Shown in pieces: positions 15,988-24,514 of a stretch of 39,388 bases of DNA; position 1 is the first letter of the stretch; every line of letters begins with the position of its first letter. The stretch covers positions 1 through 39,388 of the forward strand of contig NZ_WMBT01000015.1 of assembly GCF_009708075.1 (NCBI RefSeq), read 5' to 3'. Below the pieces are notes generated by a model, which was not told the origin of the DNA, did not search any database, and saw nothing but the letters and a program-made list of their open reading frames with translations. Origin of the DNA: Paracoccus lichenicola. Its GTDB lineage: Bacteria > Pseudomonadota > Alphaproteobacteria > Rhodobacterales > Rhodobacteraceae. The translations under genes were made by a program, and so were the position numbers.

Positions 15988-16968
15988 CTAGAGTGCCGCC
16001 GCCCACAGCCTGAACCGCCGTGCCCCCGTGATTTCGCGCACCAGCCCCATGCGGCACATGCGCGACAGCAGGCGTTCGGCGGTGTCGCGGCTGATGCGGG
16101 CCAGGTCCTCGACCCCTGCCGTGTGCAGGACCGGGTGGGCCGCCAGGGCCGCGATGATGCGGGCGGGGTTCTGGCCCTTGATGCCGGCAGTGGCCTGGCG
16201 CGCGGCCTCGGCCCAGTCCGCGACCCGGTCCAGCATCCGGCCGGCATCGCCTGCGCCCTGCGCCACGGCGGCCAGGTGGCGCGACAGGCGCCGTTCGGGC
16301 GGCCCGCCATCGGCCCAGATCGCCCGGCCATGGCGGCCGAGCGGCACGAAGGCCAGGCCCGGGGTGGCGCGGGCCATGTCGCGGGCGGCCCAGACGGCAC
16401 CCTCGATCGCGGCCCCGTCGGGCGAAAGGTCCGCCAGCCGCCACAGCATCCGCGCGGCGGGTGCGCGGGCCAGGGGATGCAAGGCCGCCAGCCCTTCCAT
16501 CGCCTCCCCGAAATCCCCGGCCGCCGCATCGAAGGCCGCGCCCACGGGGCGTTCGGACCAGGGGGCGTCGTCCCCTTCGGTATTGCGGTGCAGCGCCAGG
16601 AAATCGCGCAGCCGGAGGGGGTCCGATTGCCCTTCCAGCCGCCGCAGCGCCCAGCGGGCCTGCGCCATGGCCCCCAGGTCGGTCCCGGCGCGGGCGGCCA
16701 TGGCGTCCAGGCCGATCTCCTCGCGCGACAGGGGGGTGCCCTGGGCGCGCAGCATGTCCTCGATCTCGATCAGGGCCAGGCGGCGGGTGGCGCCCGCGCG
16801 GGCCTTGTCGTCCGTCAGGACCAGCCGCGCTTCCAGCCGGCCCACGGCCAGCGCGGCTTCGGCCAGGTCAACGGCCAGCGCCGACTGCGCCGCCAGCCAG
16901 TCGGCAGGCCGGGGCAGGGCGGTTTCGCCCTCGTCAAAATCTTGCCAGGAAAGCCCGGATTTACGCAT
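15988..16968 (-). CDS. DUF1612 / helix-turn-helix plasmid protein
   Basis: A 326-aa protein. It resembles the DUF1612-plus-HTH_13 proteins (often annotated RHE_PE00001 family) found on plasmids of rhizobia and Rhodobacteraceae. Visible marks are LSWQDFDEGETALPRPADWLAAQ near the start, the LALIEIEDMLRAQGTPLSREEIGLDA helix region (about 65-90), and a C-terminal winged-helix-like DNA-binding part (VEDLARISRDTAERLLSRM then GLVREITGARRFRLW, about 285-322). A DNA-binding regulator or plasmid-maintenance role is likely but unproven. It lies between the third sulfotransferase and the RND pump, with about 93 and 102 bases of spacing, and may be its own unit. Confidence 0.7.
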   Translation of the reverse strand: MRKSGLSWQDFDEGETALPRPADWLAAQSALAVDLAEAALAVGRLEARLVLTDDKARAGATRRLALIEIEDMLRAQGTPLSREEIGLDAMAARAGTDLGAMAQARWALRRLEGQSDPLRLRDFLALHRNTEGDDAPWSERPVGAAFDAAAGDFGEAMEGLAALHPLARAPAARMLWRLADLSPDGAAIEGAVWAARDMARATPGLAFVPLGRHGRAIWADGGPPERRLSRHLAAVAQGAGDAGRMLDRVADWAEAARQATAGIKGQNPARIIAALAAHPVLHTAGVEDLARISRDTAERLLSRMCRMGLVREITGARRFRLWAAAL

Positions 16969-17070
16969 ATCCGCAGTCTAATGTAGATCTGCCGAACAAC
17001 CAAGCTCCTGCATTGGACTTCAAATATCCCGGGGGTCCGGGGGCTGGCCCCCGGCCAGCGCGGGACGCAA

Positions 17071-20000
17071 TCATTCCGCCGCCACCGGCACAGCCTCCGC
17101 CTCGGGCTTGCGCCGCAGCCCCTCGATCAGCACATAGATCACCGGGGTGATCAGCAGCGTCAGGATGAAGGCCAGCGACAGCCCGCCCACGATCACCGCG
17201 CCGATGGCCCGGCGGCTTTCGGCCCCCGCCCCGGTGGCGACGGCCAGGGGCACCGCGCCCAGGATCGTGGCGATGGTGGTCATCATCACCGGACGCAGGC
17301 GCGTCACGGCGCCCTCGCGCGCGGCCAGGGCCAGGGGCTTGCCTTCCTCGCGCAGCTGGTTGGCGAATTCCACGATCAGGATGCCGTTCTTGGCCATGAT
17401 GCCGATCAGCAGGATCATCCCCACCTGGGAAAAGATGTTGACCGTCCCCCCGGTGATCAGCAGCGTCAGCGCCGCCCCCGCCAAGCCCAGGGGCACCGTC
17501 AGCATGATCGTCAAGGGCGTGCGGAAGCTTTCGAATTGCGCGGCCAGCACCAGAAAGACGATCACCAGCGACATGGCGAAGACCGTGGCGATGCCGCCCG
17601 CGCTTTCCAGGTAATCCTTGGCCTGCCCGTCCCAGGCCAGCACCGCGCCCGCGGGCAGATCCGCCGCGGCCGCCTCGACCGCGGCCATCGCACCGGCCAG
17701 ATCCGTGCCGGGGGCGATGTCGGCCTCCATCCCAACCGAGATCAGCCGGTCGTACCGGTTGACGGCGGGCGCGGTGGCCCCCGTCTGGATGCTGGCGAAG
17801 GCCGACAAGGGGATCAGGTCGCCCCGGTCGTTGCGCAGGAACACCCCCAGCATGTCGCCCACGGAATCGCGGTCGGCGGGCGAGGCTTGCAGGATCACCG
17901 GATATTGCCGCCCGTCGCTGGTGTATTCGCCGACCTCGCGCGATGCGAACAGCACCTGCAGGGTCTGGGCGATGGTCTCGGCCGACAGGCCCAGATCCTG
18001 GGCGCGGGTGCGGTCGATCGACAGGCTGGCGCCGGGCTGGTTCGCCGAATAGCCCACCTCGACCGAGGCGAGGCGCGGGTCGGTTTCCAGCCGGGCGGCC
18101 AGGTCGTTCGCCCATTCGGCGGTGCGCGCCATGTCCGGCCCGCCCAGCATCCAGGCGATGTTGCCCTGGCCGCTGGACAGGCCAAGGCCGCCCGCGGCGC
18201 GGATAAAGGTCTCGGCCCCGGTGATGCGGGACAGCTGCGGGCGCAGGGTGGCGATGACCTGGTCCACGCTGGTGTCGCGGTCCTTCCAGGGGGCCAGGTT
18301 CACGAACAGCAGCGACCGGCGCAACTCGCCCCAGGTGCCGACGATGGTGGTCACGTTGGTGACGCTGCCGTTCGCGCGCCGCGGCTCCAGCAGCGCCTCG
18401 ACCTGACGGGTGGCCGCATCCGTATAGGCCAGGTTCGACCCTTGCGGCGCGCTCACGGTGATGCGGATCTGGCCGCGATCCTCGTCCGGGGTCAGTTCCC
18501 GGGGCAGGTGGCCGTAGACGGCGAAGGCGCCTGCCATCAGAAAGGCGGTCACGGCCAGGATCGGCACCGGCCGGGCGATCAGCCGGTCCAGCACCGCGCC
18601 ATAGGCCCGTTCCAGCGCGCCGATCACCCGGTTCACGCTGCGGGTCAGCCAGTTCGGCCGTTCCTCGCGCGGCATGATGCGGGCGGCCAGGACCGGCGAC
18701 AGGGTCAGGGCAACCACGGCCGACACCGCCACCGCCACGGCCAGCACGATGCCGAATTCGGCGAACAGCTTGCCGATCTCGCCTTCCATGAAGCTGACGG
18801 GGACAAAGACCGCGATCAGCACGGCGGTGGTGGCGATCACGGCGAAGCTGACCTGGGCGGACCCGTCGCGGGCGGCCTGCAGGCGCGACTTGCCCATGGC
18901 GCGGTGGCGCTGGATGTTTTCCAGGACCACGATGGCGTCGTCCACCACCAGGCCAATGGCCAGGATCAGCGCGAACAGCGTCAGGATGTTGATGGAAAAT
19001 CCCAAGGCCAGCATCGCCAGGCCCGCGCCCAGGGCGGATACCGGGATGGTCACGACCGGGATCATCGACAGCCGCAGGGATCCCAGGAACAGAAAGATCA
19101 CCGCGATCACCAGGCCCACGGCCTCGGCAAAGACCTTCATCACCTGCGCGATCGAGCTTTCGATGAACACGGCCTCGTCGGCGGTGATGTCCAGGCGCAT
19201 TCCGGGGGGCAGGGTCGGGCGGATCCGGTCCAGTTCCGCCCGGACCGCGTCCGAGATGGCCACCGTGTTGGCCTGGGCCTGCGGCTGGACGCCCAGACCC
19301 AGCGAGATCACCCCGTTGGCCCGAAAGATCGACTCGCGCTGTTCGGGACCTTCCTCGATGCGCGCCACGTCGCCAAGGCGCAGGGGGCGGCCGGTGCCAT
19401 CTTCGCCGCCATCCCGGATCACCACCTGGCGGAAGGTGTCGGCGCTGGAAAAGCGCGTCCGGGCCAGCACCTGCAACTGCCGGGCGCCGGTCTCGATCTC
19501 TCCGGCGGGCAGTTCGATGTTGTTGGCTTCCAGGGCCGCGATGATGTCGCTTGTGGTGACGGCCTGGGCGGCCATGCGCGACTGGTCCAGCCAGATGCGC
19601 ATGGCGGGCGACCGCGCGCCAAAGGTCGCGGTGTTGGCGACGCCGGGCAGGCGGGCCAGCCGGTCCACCAGGAAGCGGTCGGCGTAATCGGACAGCTGCA
19701 AGGGCGTCATGGCGGGGCTGGACAGCGACAAGCGCAGCACCGGGTCGCCTTCGCTGTCGTTCTTGTCCACGCGGGGCTGGTCGGCCTCCTCGGGCAGTTG
19801 GTTCACCACCCGGTCCACGGCGTTCCTGACATCATTGGCGGCGTCGTCGATGTCGCGCCCGGAATCGAAGGTCAGGACCGTGCGCATCCGCCCGCGTTCG
19901 GATTCCGTTTCCATCGCGGTGACGCCGCTGACGCCCGCCAGCGCGCCCTCGATCACCGAGGCGACCTGGCTGTCCACCACGTCGGGGGCCGCGCCCGTGT

Positions 20001-20151
20001 AATCCACGCGGACGGTGACCTCGGCGGCCTCGACCTGGGGCAGTTCGCGCACGGGCAGGCGCGACATGGCCACCGCGCCGATCAGCACGATCAGCAGGTT
20101 CAGGACCGTGGCCATCACCGGGCGGCGCAGGGACAGGTCGGGCAGGCTCAT
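17071..20151 (-). CDS. RND efflux pump inner-membrane permease (AcrB/HAE-like)
   Basis: A 1026-aa proton-driven transporter of usual HAE-RND length. The first membrane helix follows LSLRRPVMATVLNLLIVLIG. The periplasmic porter domain comes next, then a helix bundle (about 335-540). LALILAIGLVVDDAIVVLENI-type sequence around residues 390-410 contains the two adjacent aspartates of the proton relay. A second periplasmic half and second bundle (about 865-1010) complete the internal duplication. It exports amphipathic compounds from the inner leaflet or periplasm as a trimer. Its ATG overlaps the stop of the upstream adaptor gene by four bases (ATGA). No TolC-like outer-membrane channel lies next to it, so it must borrow one. 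Confidence 0.95.
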   Translation of the reverse strand: MSLPDLSLRRPVMATVLNLLIVLIGAVAMSRLPVRELPQVEAAEVTVRVDYTGAAPDVVDSQVASVIEGALAGVSGVTAMETESERGRMRTVLTFDSGRDIDDAANDVRNAVDRVVNQLPEEADQPRVDKNDSEGDPVLRLSLSSPAMTPLQLSDYADRFLVDRLARLPGVANTATFGARSPAMRIWLDQSRMAAQAVTTSDIIAALEANNIELPAGEIETGARQLQVLARTRFSSADTFRQVVIRDGGEDGTGRPLRLGDVARIEEGPEQRESIFRANGVISLGLGVQPQAQANTVAISDAVRAELDRIRPTLPPGMRLDITADEAVFIESSIAQVMKVFAEAVGLVIAVIFLFLGSLRLSMIPVVTIPVSALGAGLAMLALGFSINILTLFALILAIGLVVDDAIVVLENIQRHRAMGKSRLQAARDGSAQVSFAVIATTAVLIAVFVPVSFMEGEIGKLFAEFGIVLAVAVAVSAVVALTLSPVLAARIMPREERPNWLTRSVNRVIGALERAYGAVLDRLIARPVPILAVTAFLMAGAFAVYGHLPRELTPDEDRGQIRITVSAPQGSNLAYTDAATRQVEALLEPRRANGSVTNVTTIVGTWGELRRSLLFVNLAPWKDRDTSVDQVIATLRPQLSRITGAETFIRAAGGLGLSSGQGNIAWMLGGPDMARTAEWANDLAARLETDPRLASVEVGYSANQPGASLSIDRTRAQDLGLSAETIAQTLQVLFASREVGEYTSDGRQYPVILQASPADRDSVGDMLGVFLRNDRGDLIPLSAFASIQTGATAPAVNRYDRLISVGMEADIAPGTDLAGAMAAVEAAAADLPAGAVLAWDGQAKDYLESAGGIATVFAMSLVIVFLVLAAQFESFRTPLTIMLTVPLGLAGAALTLLITGGTVNIFSQVGMILLIGIMAKNGILIVEFANQLREEGKPLALAAREGAVTRLRPVMMTTIATILGAVPLAVATGAGAESRRAIGAVIVGGLSLAFILTLLITPVIYVLIEGLRRKPEAEAVPVAAE

Positions 20152-21251
20152 CCCCCGCCCCCCGACGGGGCGGCTGCCTCGACGCGCCGTTCGGGGGCCA
20201 CGGCTTCGATGGGCGTGCCGTCGGACAGGCGGTGCAGGTTCGTCACGATCACCCGGGCGGAGGGGGCGAGGCCCGAGACGACCTCGACCAGCCCGTCCTG
20301 CTGCTGGCCGGTGACGATCTCCACGGGGCGCGCTGTGCCGCCGTCCGCGACCATGACCAGGGTCCGGTCGCCTTCGACCGTCAGCGCGTTTTCCGGAACC
20401 GCCGGACGCTGGCGTTCGTCCAGCACCAGCCGCACCTGCAGGAACATGCCGCCGGCCAGCGCGCGGTCGTTGTTGGGGATTTCGGCGCGGAGCGCCAGGC
20501 TGCGGGTCGCGGCATCGACGCGGCTGTCGATGCGGCTGATGGCGCCCCGGAAGGTCCGACCCGGCCAGGCGGCGGATGCCAGGTCGACCCGCTGGCCGCG
20601 TTCCAGCCGCGGCAGCAGGGTTTCCGGCACGCTGAAATCGACGGCGATCACCGACAGGTCGTCCAGGGTGGCGATGGGGGTCGCGGTGTCGATCACCTGG
20701 CCCTCGACCAGGTCGGTCAGGCCGATGATGCCCGCGAAGGGGGCGCGCAGGCTGCGGTCCTCCAGGACCACCCCGGCGCGGTCGCGCTCGGCCTCGGCGC
20801 GTAGCAGCGCGGCGCGGGCGGTCTGGTAGGCCGCGTCCGAGGCGCTGCCGGACCGGTTCAGGCTTTGCTGGCGGTCAAAGGCCGCCTGCGCCTCGGCCAG
20901 GGTGGCATCGGCCGCCTTCAGGTCGGCCTGCTCGGCGCGGTCGTCCAGTTCCAGCAGCACCGCGCCCGCCTCGACCCGGTCGCCGGGTTCAAAGGCGATG
21001 CGGGTGACGCGGCCGCCCGATTCCGCCAGCAGGTCCACGGCCTGCCGCGCGCGGGCGGTGCCCACGGCGGTGACGGCATCGGCAAAGGTGACAAGCGGGG
21101 GCACGATGGTCTCGACCCGCAGGGGGGCGGCGGCACCCTGGGCCACGGGGACCGGTTCGGATGCGGCCAGCAGCCGTTCGGTCAGCCACAGCCCGCCCAT
21201 GCCCGCGGCCCCGATCACGACCAGTCCCAGGACGGCCCTCACCGCGCGCAT
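20148..21251 (-). CDS. RND efflux periplasmic adaptor (membrane fusion protein)
   Basis: A 367-aa HlyD/AcrA-type adaptor. It has one N-terminal membrane anchor (LGLVVIGAAGMGGLWL). A split lipoyl domain follows, with GGRVTRIAFEPGDRVEAGAVLLELD in the first half and RSLRAPFAGIIGLTDLVEGQVI in the second. Between them is an alpha-helical hairpin (about 105-145), and afterwards beta-barrel and membrane-proximal domains (GMFLQVRLVLDERQRPAVPENAL). I chose the ATG at 21251 because AAGGAG lies five bases upstream; an in-frame ATG at 21266 lacks this. It links the RND permease encoded immediately downstream to an outer-membrane channel. Two 22-base-spaced direct repeats in the upstream region may be operator sites; no regulator gene is adjacent. 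Confidence 0.93.
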   Translation of the reverse strand: MRAVRAVLGLVVIGAAGMGGLWLTERLLAASEPVPVAQGAAAPLRVETIVPPLVTFADAVTAVGTARARQAVDLLAESGGRVTRIAFEPGDRVEAGAVLLELDDRAEQADLKAADATLAEAQAAFDRQQSLNRSGSASDAAYQTARAALLRAEAERDRAGVVLEDRSLRAPFAGIIGLTDLVEGQVIDTATPIATLDDLSVIAVDFSVPETLLPRLERGQRVDLASAAWPGRTFRGAISRIDSRVDAATRSLALRAEIPNNDRALAGGMFLQVRLVLDERQRPAVPENALTVEGDRTLVMVADGGTARPVEIVTGQQQDGLVEVVSGLAPSARVIVTNLHRLSDGTPIEAVAPERRVEAAAPSGGGG

Positions 21252-21283
21252 GACTGCTCCTTCCAAGATGGGCTGATTTCAGA

Positions 21284-21314
21284 ACAACCGATCACGCCGA
21301 AAGGGACAACCGAT
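21284..21314. promoter_or_regulatory. Direct repeats upstream of the RND operon
   Basis: ACAACCGAT occurs at 21284-21292 and again at 21306-21314, exactly 22 bases apart (about two helical turns). Flanking bases also match in part. This is the layout of a binding site for a dimeric regulator, 33-63 bases upstream of the adaptor start. Confidence 0.45.
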
Positions 21315-21362
21315 ATCGACATGGTCCCGGACATGTGAAGTTTGCAAGAAACCGTCGCGGCG

Positions 21363-21749
21363 TCACACGGCCCGGATCGGGCCGGGATAGGCTTTGATGC
21401 GGGCGTCAGAGGTCAGAAGCATCATCCCCTCGGCCAGGGCCTGCGCGATCAGGATGCGGTCGAAGGGATCGGCATGGATGCCAGGCATTCCCGAAAGACC
21501 CAGGCAATGGCGCCCGGCGATCGGCAGTTCCGCGTAGCCGTTGGCCAGAAGCCCCGCGCGCAGCACGCCCGGATCGACGCGGAAATCCGGACGGTCCAGC
21601 GCGCGCTTGATCGCCACCTCCCAGATGGAAGCTGCCGAGAACCACAGGCTGTTGCCCGGATCCGCGATCATCGTCGCGGCATCCCGGGACAACCGGTCGG
21701 GCCGGAATGCCGACCATAGCAGCAGATGCGTGTCCAGAAGCAGGTTCAT
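21363..21749 (-). CDS. vapC: PIN-domain toxin (VapC-like)
   Basis: A 128-aa PIN-domain ribonuclease. The acidic active-site residues are visible: D6 in LLLDTHLLLW, E44 in SIWEVAIKRAL, D94/D97 in HADPFDRILIAQA, and D115 in LLTSDARI. Such toxins cleave RNA (initiator tRNA, other tRNAs or rRNA) when the antitoxin is lost. The start at 21749 overlaps the antitoxin stop by four bases (ATGA); a longer frame reading into the antitoxin gene is not the real start. On a plasmid this pair acts in post-segregational stability. Confidence 0.92.
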   Translation of the reverse strand: MNLLLDTHLLLWSAFRPDRLSRDAATMIADPGNSLWFSAASIWEVAIKRALDRPDFRVDPGVLRAGLLANGYAELPIAGRHCLGLSGMPGIHADPFDRILIAQALAEGMMLLTSDARIKAYPGPIRAV

Positions 21750-21994
21750 GCGGCGGGGTCGTTGCCGCCCTCGAACAGGGCGCGGATTTCCTCGGTCCCC
21801 ATGTCGTCGAAATAATCGGGGATATCCGCCTGCCCTGCGAGGAAGCCCAGGCGGCGCGGGGTTTCCCCTTCGATCATCGTGACCTTGACCAGGGGCTTTC
21901 CTGCCCGCGCGATCACGAAGGGTTCGCCCCGTGCAGCGTCCTCGACCAGCCGGGACAGGTGGGTCTTGGCCTCGTGGATGTTGACGGTCTTCAT
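21746..21994 (-). CDS. vapB: Phd/YefM-family antitoxin (VapB-like)
   Basis: An 82-aa antitoxin. The N-terminal MKTVNIHEAKTHLSRLVEDA is the classic Phd/YefM DNA-binding fold, followed by GEPFVIARAGKPLVKV. The C-terminal part (DIPDYFDDMGTEEIRALFEGG) would wrap the toxin. It neutralises the PIN toxin encoded directly downstream and should autorepress through the inverted repeat upstream. Confidence 0.92.
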   Translation of the reverse strand: MKTVNIHEAKTHLSRLVEDAARGEPFVIARAGKPLVKVTMIEGETPRRLGFLAGQADIPDYFDDMGTEEIRALFEGGNDPAA

Positions 21995-22006
21995 GGGCAG
22001 GCTCCG

Positions 22007-22031
22007 GTTGGTTCATTGAACTTAGTCCAAC
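22007..22031. promoter_or_regulatory. Inverted repeat upstream of vapB
   Basis: GTTGG and CCAAC lie 15 bases apart, with TTCATTGAA (a small palindrome) between them, 13 bases upstream of the antitoxin start. The position fits an antitoxin/toxin autorepression operator overlapping the promoter. Confidence 0.4.
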
Positions 22032-22159
22032 TCGCGCGGATCTGCAACGTAGGGGTAAGGTTCCACCCCCACCCTACGGGATCGTGACCAGGGGACGCGT
22101 TCCGTCGGGCCGTGTCTGCGGCTTAGCTGGTCCCGTCCCCATCCGAAAGGTCCCTGCCC

Positions 22160-22789
22160 ATGATCCCCCGCCGCCTTGTCCTGTCCGCCGCCGCCACCTG
22201 CGGGATCAGTGCCGCCCTGCCCGCCGGGGGCGCCGGCCGCCCCAACCCCATGCCCGAGGACCTGCGCGCCGCCCTGGAACGCGACCCGACCGCGCCGGTC
22301 CTGGGCAATCCCGGGGGCGACATCACGCTGTCGGTGTTCTTCGACTACAACTGCCCCCATTGCCGCAAGATGGTGGGGCCGATCGGGGCGCTGATCGCGT
22401 CCGACCCCAGGCTGCGGGTCGTTTATCGCGAATGGCCGGTCTTCGGCGAAGGATCGGATTTCGCCGCGCGCGCGTCCCTGGCCTCGCTGGACACCGGCAG
22501 ATACTGGCAATTCCACACGGCCCTGATGGCCATGCAGGACCGCGCGGCGGAGACCAGCGTGATGCGCGTGGCCCGCCGGCTGGGCCTGGACGAGGCCGCC
22601 CTGCGCCGGGTCATGGCAGCGGAACGCGTGGAGCGCCACATCCGGCTGTCCTTCCAGCTGGCCGAGCATATGGGCCTGATGGGCACCCCCACCTTCATCG
22701 CGGGCGACGAGGCGGTCTTCGGCGAACAAGGCCGCGCCGACCTGGCGGCCCTTGTGGCGCGCGGGCGCCGCACCCTGGGCCTGGCCTGA
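22160..22789 (+). CDS. DsbA-family thiol oxidoreductase, exported
   Basis: A 209-aa thioredoxin-fold protein. The active site is C65-P-H-C68 in FFDYNCPHCRKM, the cis-proline loop is MGTPTF (about 172-177), and a long helical insertion sits between them, as in DsbA/DsbG-like proteins. The N-terminus (MIPRRLVLSAAATCGISAAL) is a signal peptide with a twin arginine, so Tat or Sec export is possible. It should introduce or shuffle disulfides in periplasmic proteins. It stands alone: no DsbB-like partner is nearby. Its ATG follows a modest GAAAGG site. It may serve the cysteine-containing secreted protein encoded at 11355-12638, but that is a guess. Confidence 0.88.
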   Translation: MIPRRLVLSAAATCGISAALPAGGAGRPNPMPEDLRAALERDPTAPVLGNPGGDITLSVFFDYNCPHCRKMVGPIGALIASDPRLRVVYREWPVFGEGSDFAARASLASLDTGRYWQFHTALMAMQDRAAETSVMRVARRLGLDEAALRRVMAAERVERHIRLSFQLAEHMGLMGTPTFIAGDEAVFGEQGRADLAALVARGRRTLGLA

Positions 22790-22810
22790 GGCGCGGATTT
22801 CCCCGGGGGG

Positions 22811-22827
22811 CCGGGGAATAACCCCGG
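22811..22827 (+). terminator. Hairpin after the DsbA-like gene
   Basis: CCGGGG-AATAA-CCCCGG forms a perfect 6-bp GC stem, 22 bases after the stop. There is no T-run, so it may be a weak terminator or a stabilising 3' hairpin. Confidence 0.4.
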
Positions 22828-23108
22828 GCCTTCGCCGCGTCGAGGATCTCCGCGATGCGGTCCTTGGTCATGGCCGCTTGCACGGCCGTGTCTGCTTTTT
22901 GAAAGCCTCTCGGCAGTTTTGCGCCGTCGTTGGCCGGCAATAGGCAATCAGGAGGCAGCGCGCCCTGCTTGGCGGGTCCTGAACCCATGAAACGCTATGC
23001 ATCACGGGCAGTCCGGGTTAAGAAATCCTGACCGAACGCGCCCGAACAGCTTCAGGCCTGGTCGGCGCAGTCATGATTGCCCCTGTCTTCAGGTCCAGAG
23101 AGGGTGAT
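22828..23108. other. Gene-free stretch before the gtr cassette, with a possible gene remnant
   Basis: On the minus strand an ATG at 22871 opens MTKDRIAEILDAAKARGY, a protein-like helix start that turns into GC-rich nonsense at the hairpin. It may be the stump of a truncated gene. The remainder probably contains the promoter of the glycosylation cassette. Confidence 0.35.
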
Positions 23109-24122
23109 GTGTCAGGTTTTTCCCAGTCGATGCAGCGACTGTCCATCGTGGTCCCTGTTCTGAACGAAGAAGAGGCGATCGGGATTTTCCTGCAGAGGAT
23201 CGTGCAGGTCATTCGCAAGATCGAGGATCTGGACTACGAGATCATCTTCGTCGATGACGGCTCGTCCGACGACACGAGCCGCATCGTGCACAAGGCCCAC
23301 GCCGAAAACCCCGCGATATGCCTTGTGCGTCTCAGCCGGAACTTCGGCAAGGAAGCCGCCCTGACCGCCGGGCTGGAGGCTGCCAGCGGCGATGCCGTGG
23401 TCCCGATGGATGTCGATCTGCAGGACCCGCCCGAGCTTGTCGCGGAGTTCGTTCGCCTGTGGCGCGACGGCTATGACGTGGTTTATGGCCAGCGCATCGA
23501 CCGCGCCTCGGATACGGGGGCGAAAAGCGGCTCGGCGGGGCTGTTCTATTCCCTGTTCAATCGCCTGTCCTCGTTGAGGATCGAACCCAATGTCGGGGAT
23601 TTCCGGCTGATGAGCCGGCCCGCCCTCGAGGCGACCCTGCAGTTGCGCGAGCGCAACCGCTTCATGAAGGGAATATTCGCCTGGGTCGGCTTCCGAAGCA
23701 TCGGTGTTCCCTATTCTCGTCCGGCACGGGCCGCGGGCACCACCAAGTTCAACTACTGGAAGCTGTGGAATTTCGCGCTGGACGGGCTGACCAGCTTTTC
23801 CACGGTTCCCCTTCGGGTCTGGACCTATGTCGGAAGCGTGGTCGCGGTGATATCGCTTCTGTATACCGTGATGATCGTCCTGCAGACGCTTCTGTTCGGC
23901 CGCGACGTGCCCGGTTACGCGTCGCTGATGGCGGTGGTGCTGATGCTGGGGGCGGTGCAGCTGATTTCGCTGGGGATCATCGGCGAATATCTTGGCCGGC
24001 TTTACATCGAATCCAAGCAGCGCCCCATCTATCTGGTGCGCGAGCAGGTCGGCATTCACGGCCAGGTGCAGGCGCCCCATTCCCTTCCGGCAATCTCCGC
24101 GGCCGTCAAGGCGGGCGAATGA
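23109..24122 (+). CDS. gtrB: GtrB-like polyprenyl-phosphate glycosyltransferase
   Basis: A 337-aa GT2 enzyme of the dolichyl-phosphate-mannose-synthase/GtrB type. IVVPVLNEEE (13-22), FVDDGSSDDT (about 47-56) and MDVDLQDPPEL (D101, D103) form the nucleotide-sugar site. FRLMSRPALEAT and GTTKFNYWKL are family signatures, and two C-terminal membrane helices (about 235-255 and 270-290) anchor it. It loads a sugar onto undecaprenyl phosphate on the cytoplasmic face. I prefer the GTG at 23109, which follows GAGAGGG; an ATG at 23073 or 23130 is possible. It is the first gene of a three-gene cassette with a GtrA flippase and a GT-C transferase. Confidence 0.9.
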   Translation: MSGFSQSMQRLSIVVPVLNEEEAIGIFLQRIVQVIRKIEDLDYEIIFVDDGSSDDTSRIVHKAHAENPAICLVRLSRNFGKEAALTAGLEAASGDAVVPMDVDLQDPPELVAEFVRLWRDGYDVVYGQRIDRASDTGAKSGSAGLFYSLFNRLSSLRIEPNVGDFRLMSRPALEATLQLRERNRFMKGIFAWVGFRSIGVPYSRPARAAGTTKFNYWKLWNFALDGLTSFSTVPLRVWTYVGSVVAVISLLYTVMIVLQTLLFGRDVPGYASLMAVVLMLGAVQLISLGIIGEYLGRLYIESKQRPIYLVREQVGIHGQVQAPHSLPAISAAVKAGE

Positions 24123-24138
24123 CAGGAAACCGCGTTCC

Positions 24139-24513
24139 ATGACCGAGATAATGCGCTTCGGCATTGTCGGGCTTGTTGCGACGGCGGTGCATTTCGCGAT
24201 CCTGACCCTGGGCGTCGAACATCTGTCGATTCCCGCCACCCCCGCCAATGGCCTGGCCTTTCTTTGCGCGCTGTCGATCACCTATCTGGGCCAGTCGCTG
24301 TGGGTGTTTCACGAACGCAGCCGGCACGGTCCCGCCCAGATGATGCGCTTTGCCGTGTCCCTGGCCATCGGGTTGCTGGCCAACATGGCGGCAATGGCGG
24401 CGTGCGTGCATGTCCTGGGTCTTGGCTATCGGGCGGGCTTCGTGCTGGGCCTGGTCGTGGTGCCGGCGCTAAGCTTCGTGATCAATCGGTTCTGGGTGTT
24501 CAGGAATGTCTGA
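24139..24513 (+). CDS. gtrA: GtrA-like membrane protein (polyprenyl-phosphate-sugar flippase)
   Basis: A 124-aa four-helix membrane protein. MRFGIVGLVATAVHFAIL, then ANGLAFLCALSITYLGQSLWVF, then the RFAVSLAIGLLANMAAMAAC helix, and the ending SFVINRFWVF are the GtrA pattern. GtrA proteins move undecaprenyl-phosphate-linked sugars across the inner membrane. The ATG at 24139 is 16 bases after gtrB and follows AGGAAA. Its end overlaps or abuts the next gene. Confidence 0.9.
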   Translation: MTEIMRFGIVGLVATAVHFAILTLGVEHLSIPATPANGLAFLCALSITYLGQSLWVFHERSRHGPAQMMRFAVSLAIGLLANMAAMAACVHVLGLGYRAGFVLGLVVVPALSFVINRFWVFRNV

Positions 24514-24514
24514 G

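Noticed and set aside
17536..20829. 1097-aa open frame on the plus strand
   Set aside because: It is opposite the RND permease and adaptor, is very rich in His, Gly, Gln and Asp, and spans two real genes: a shadow.
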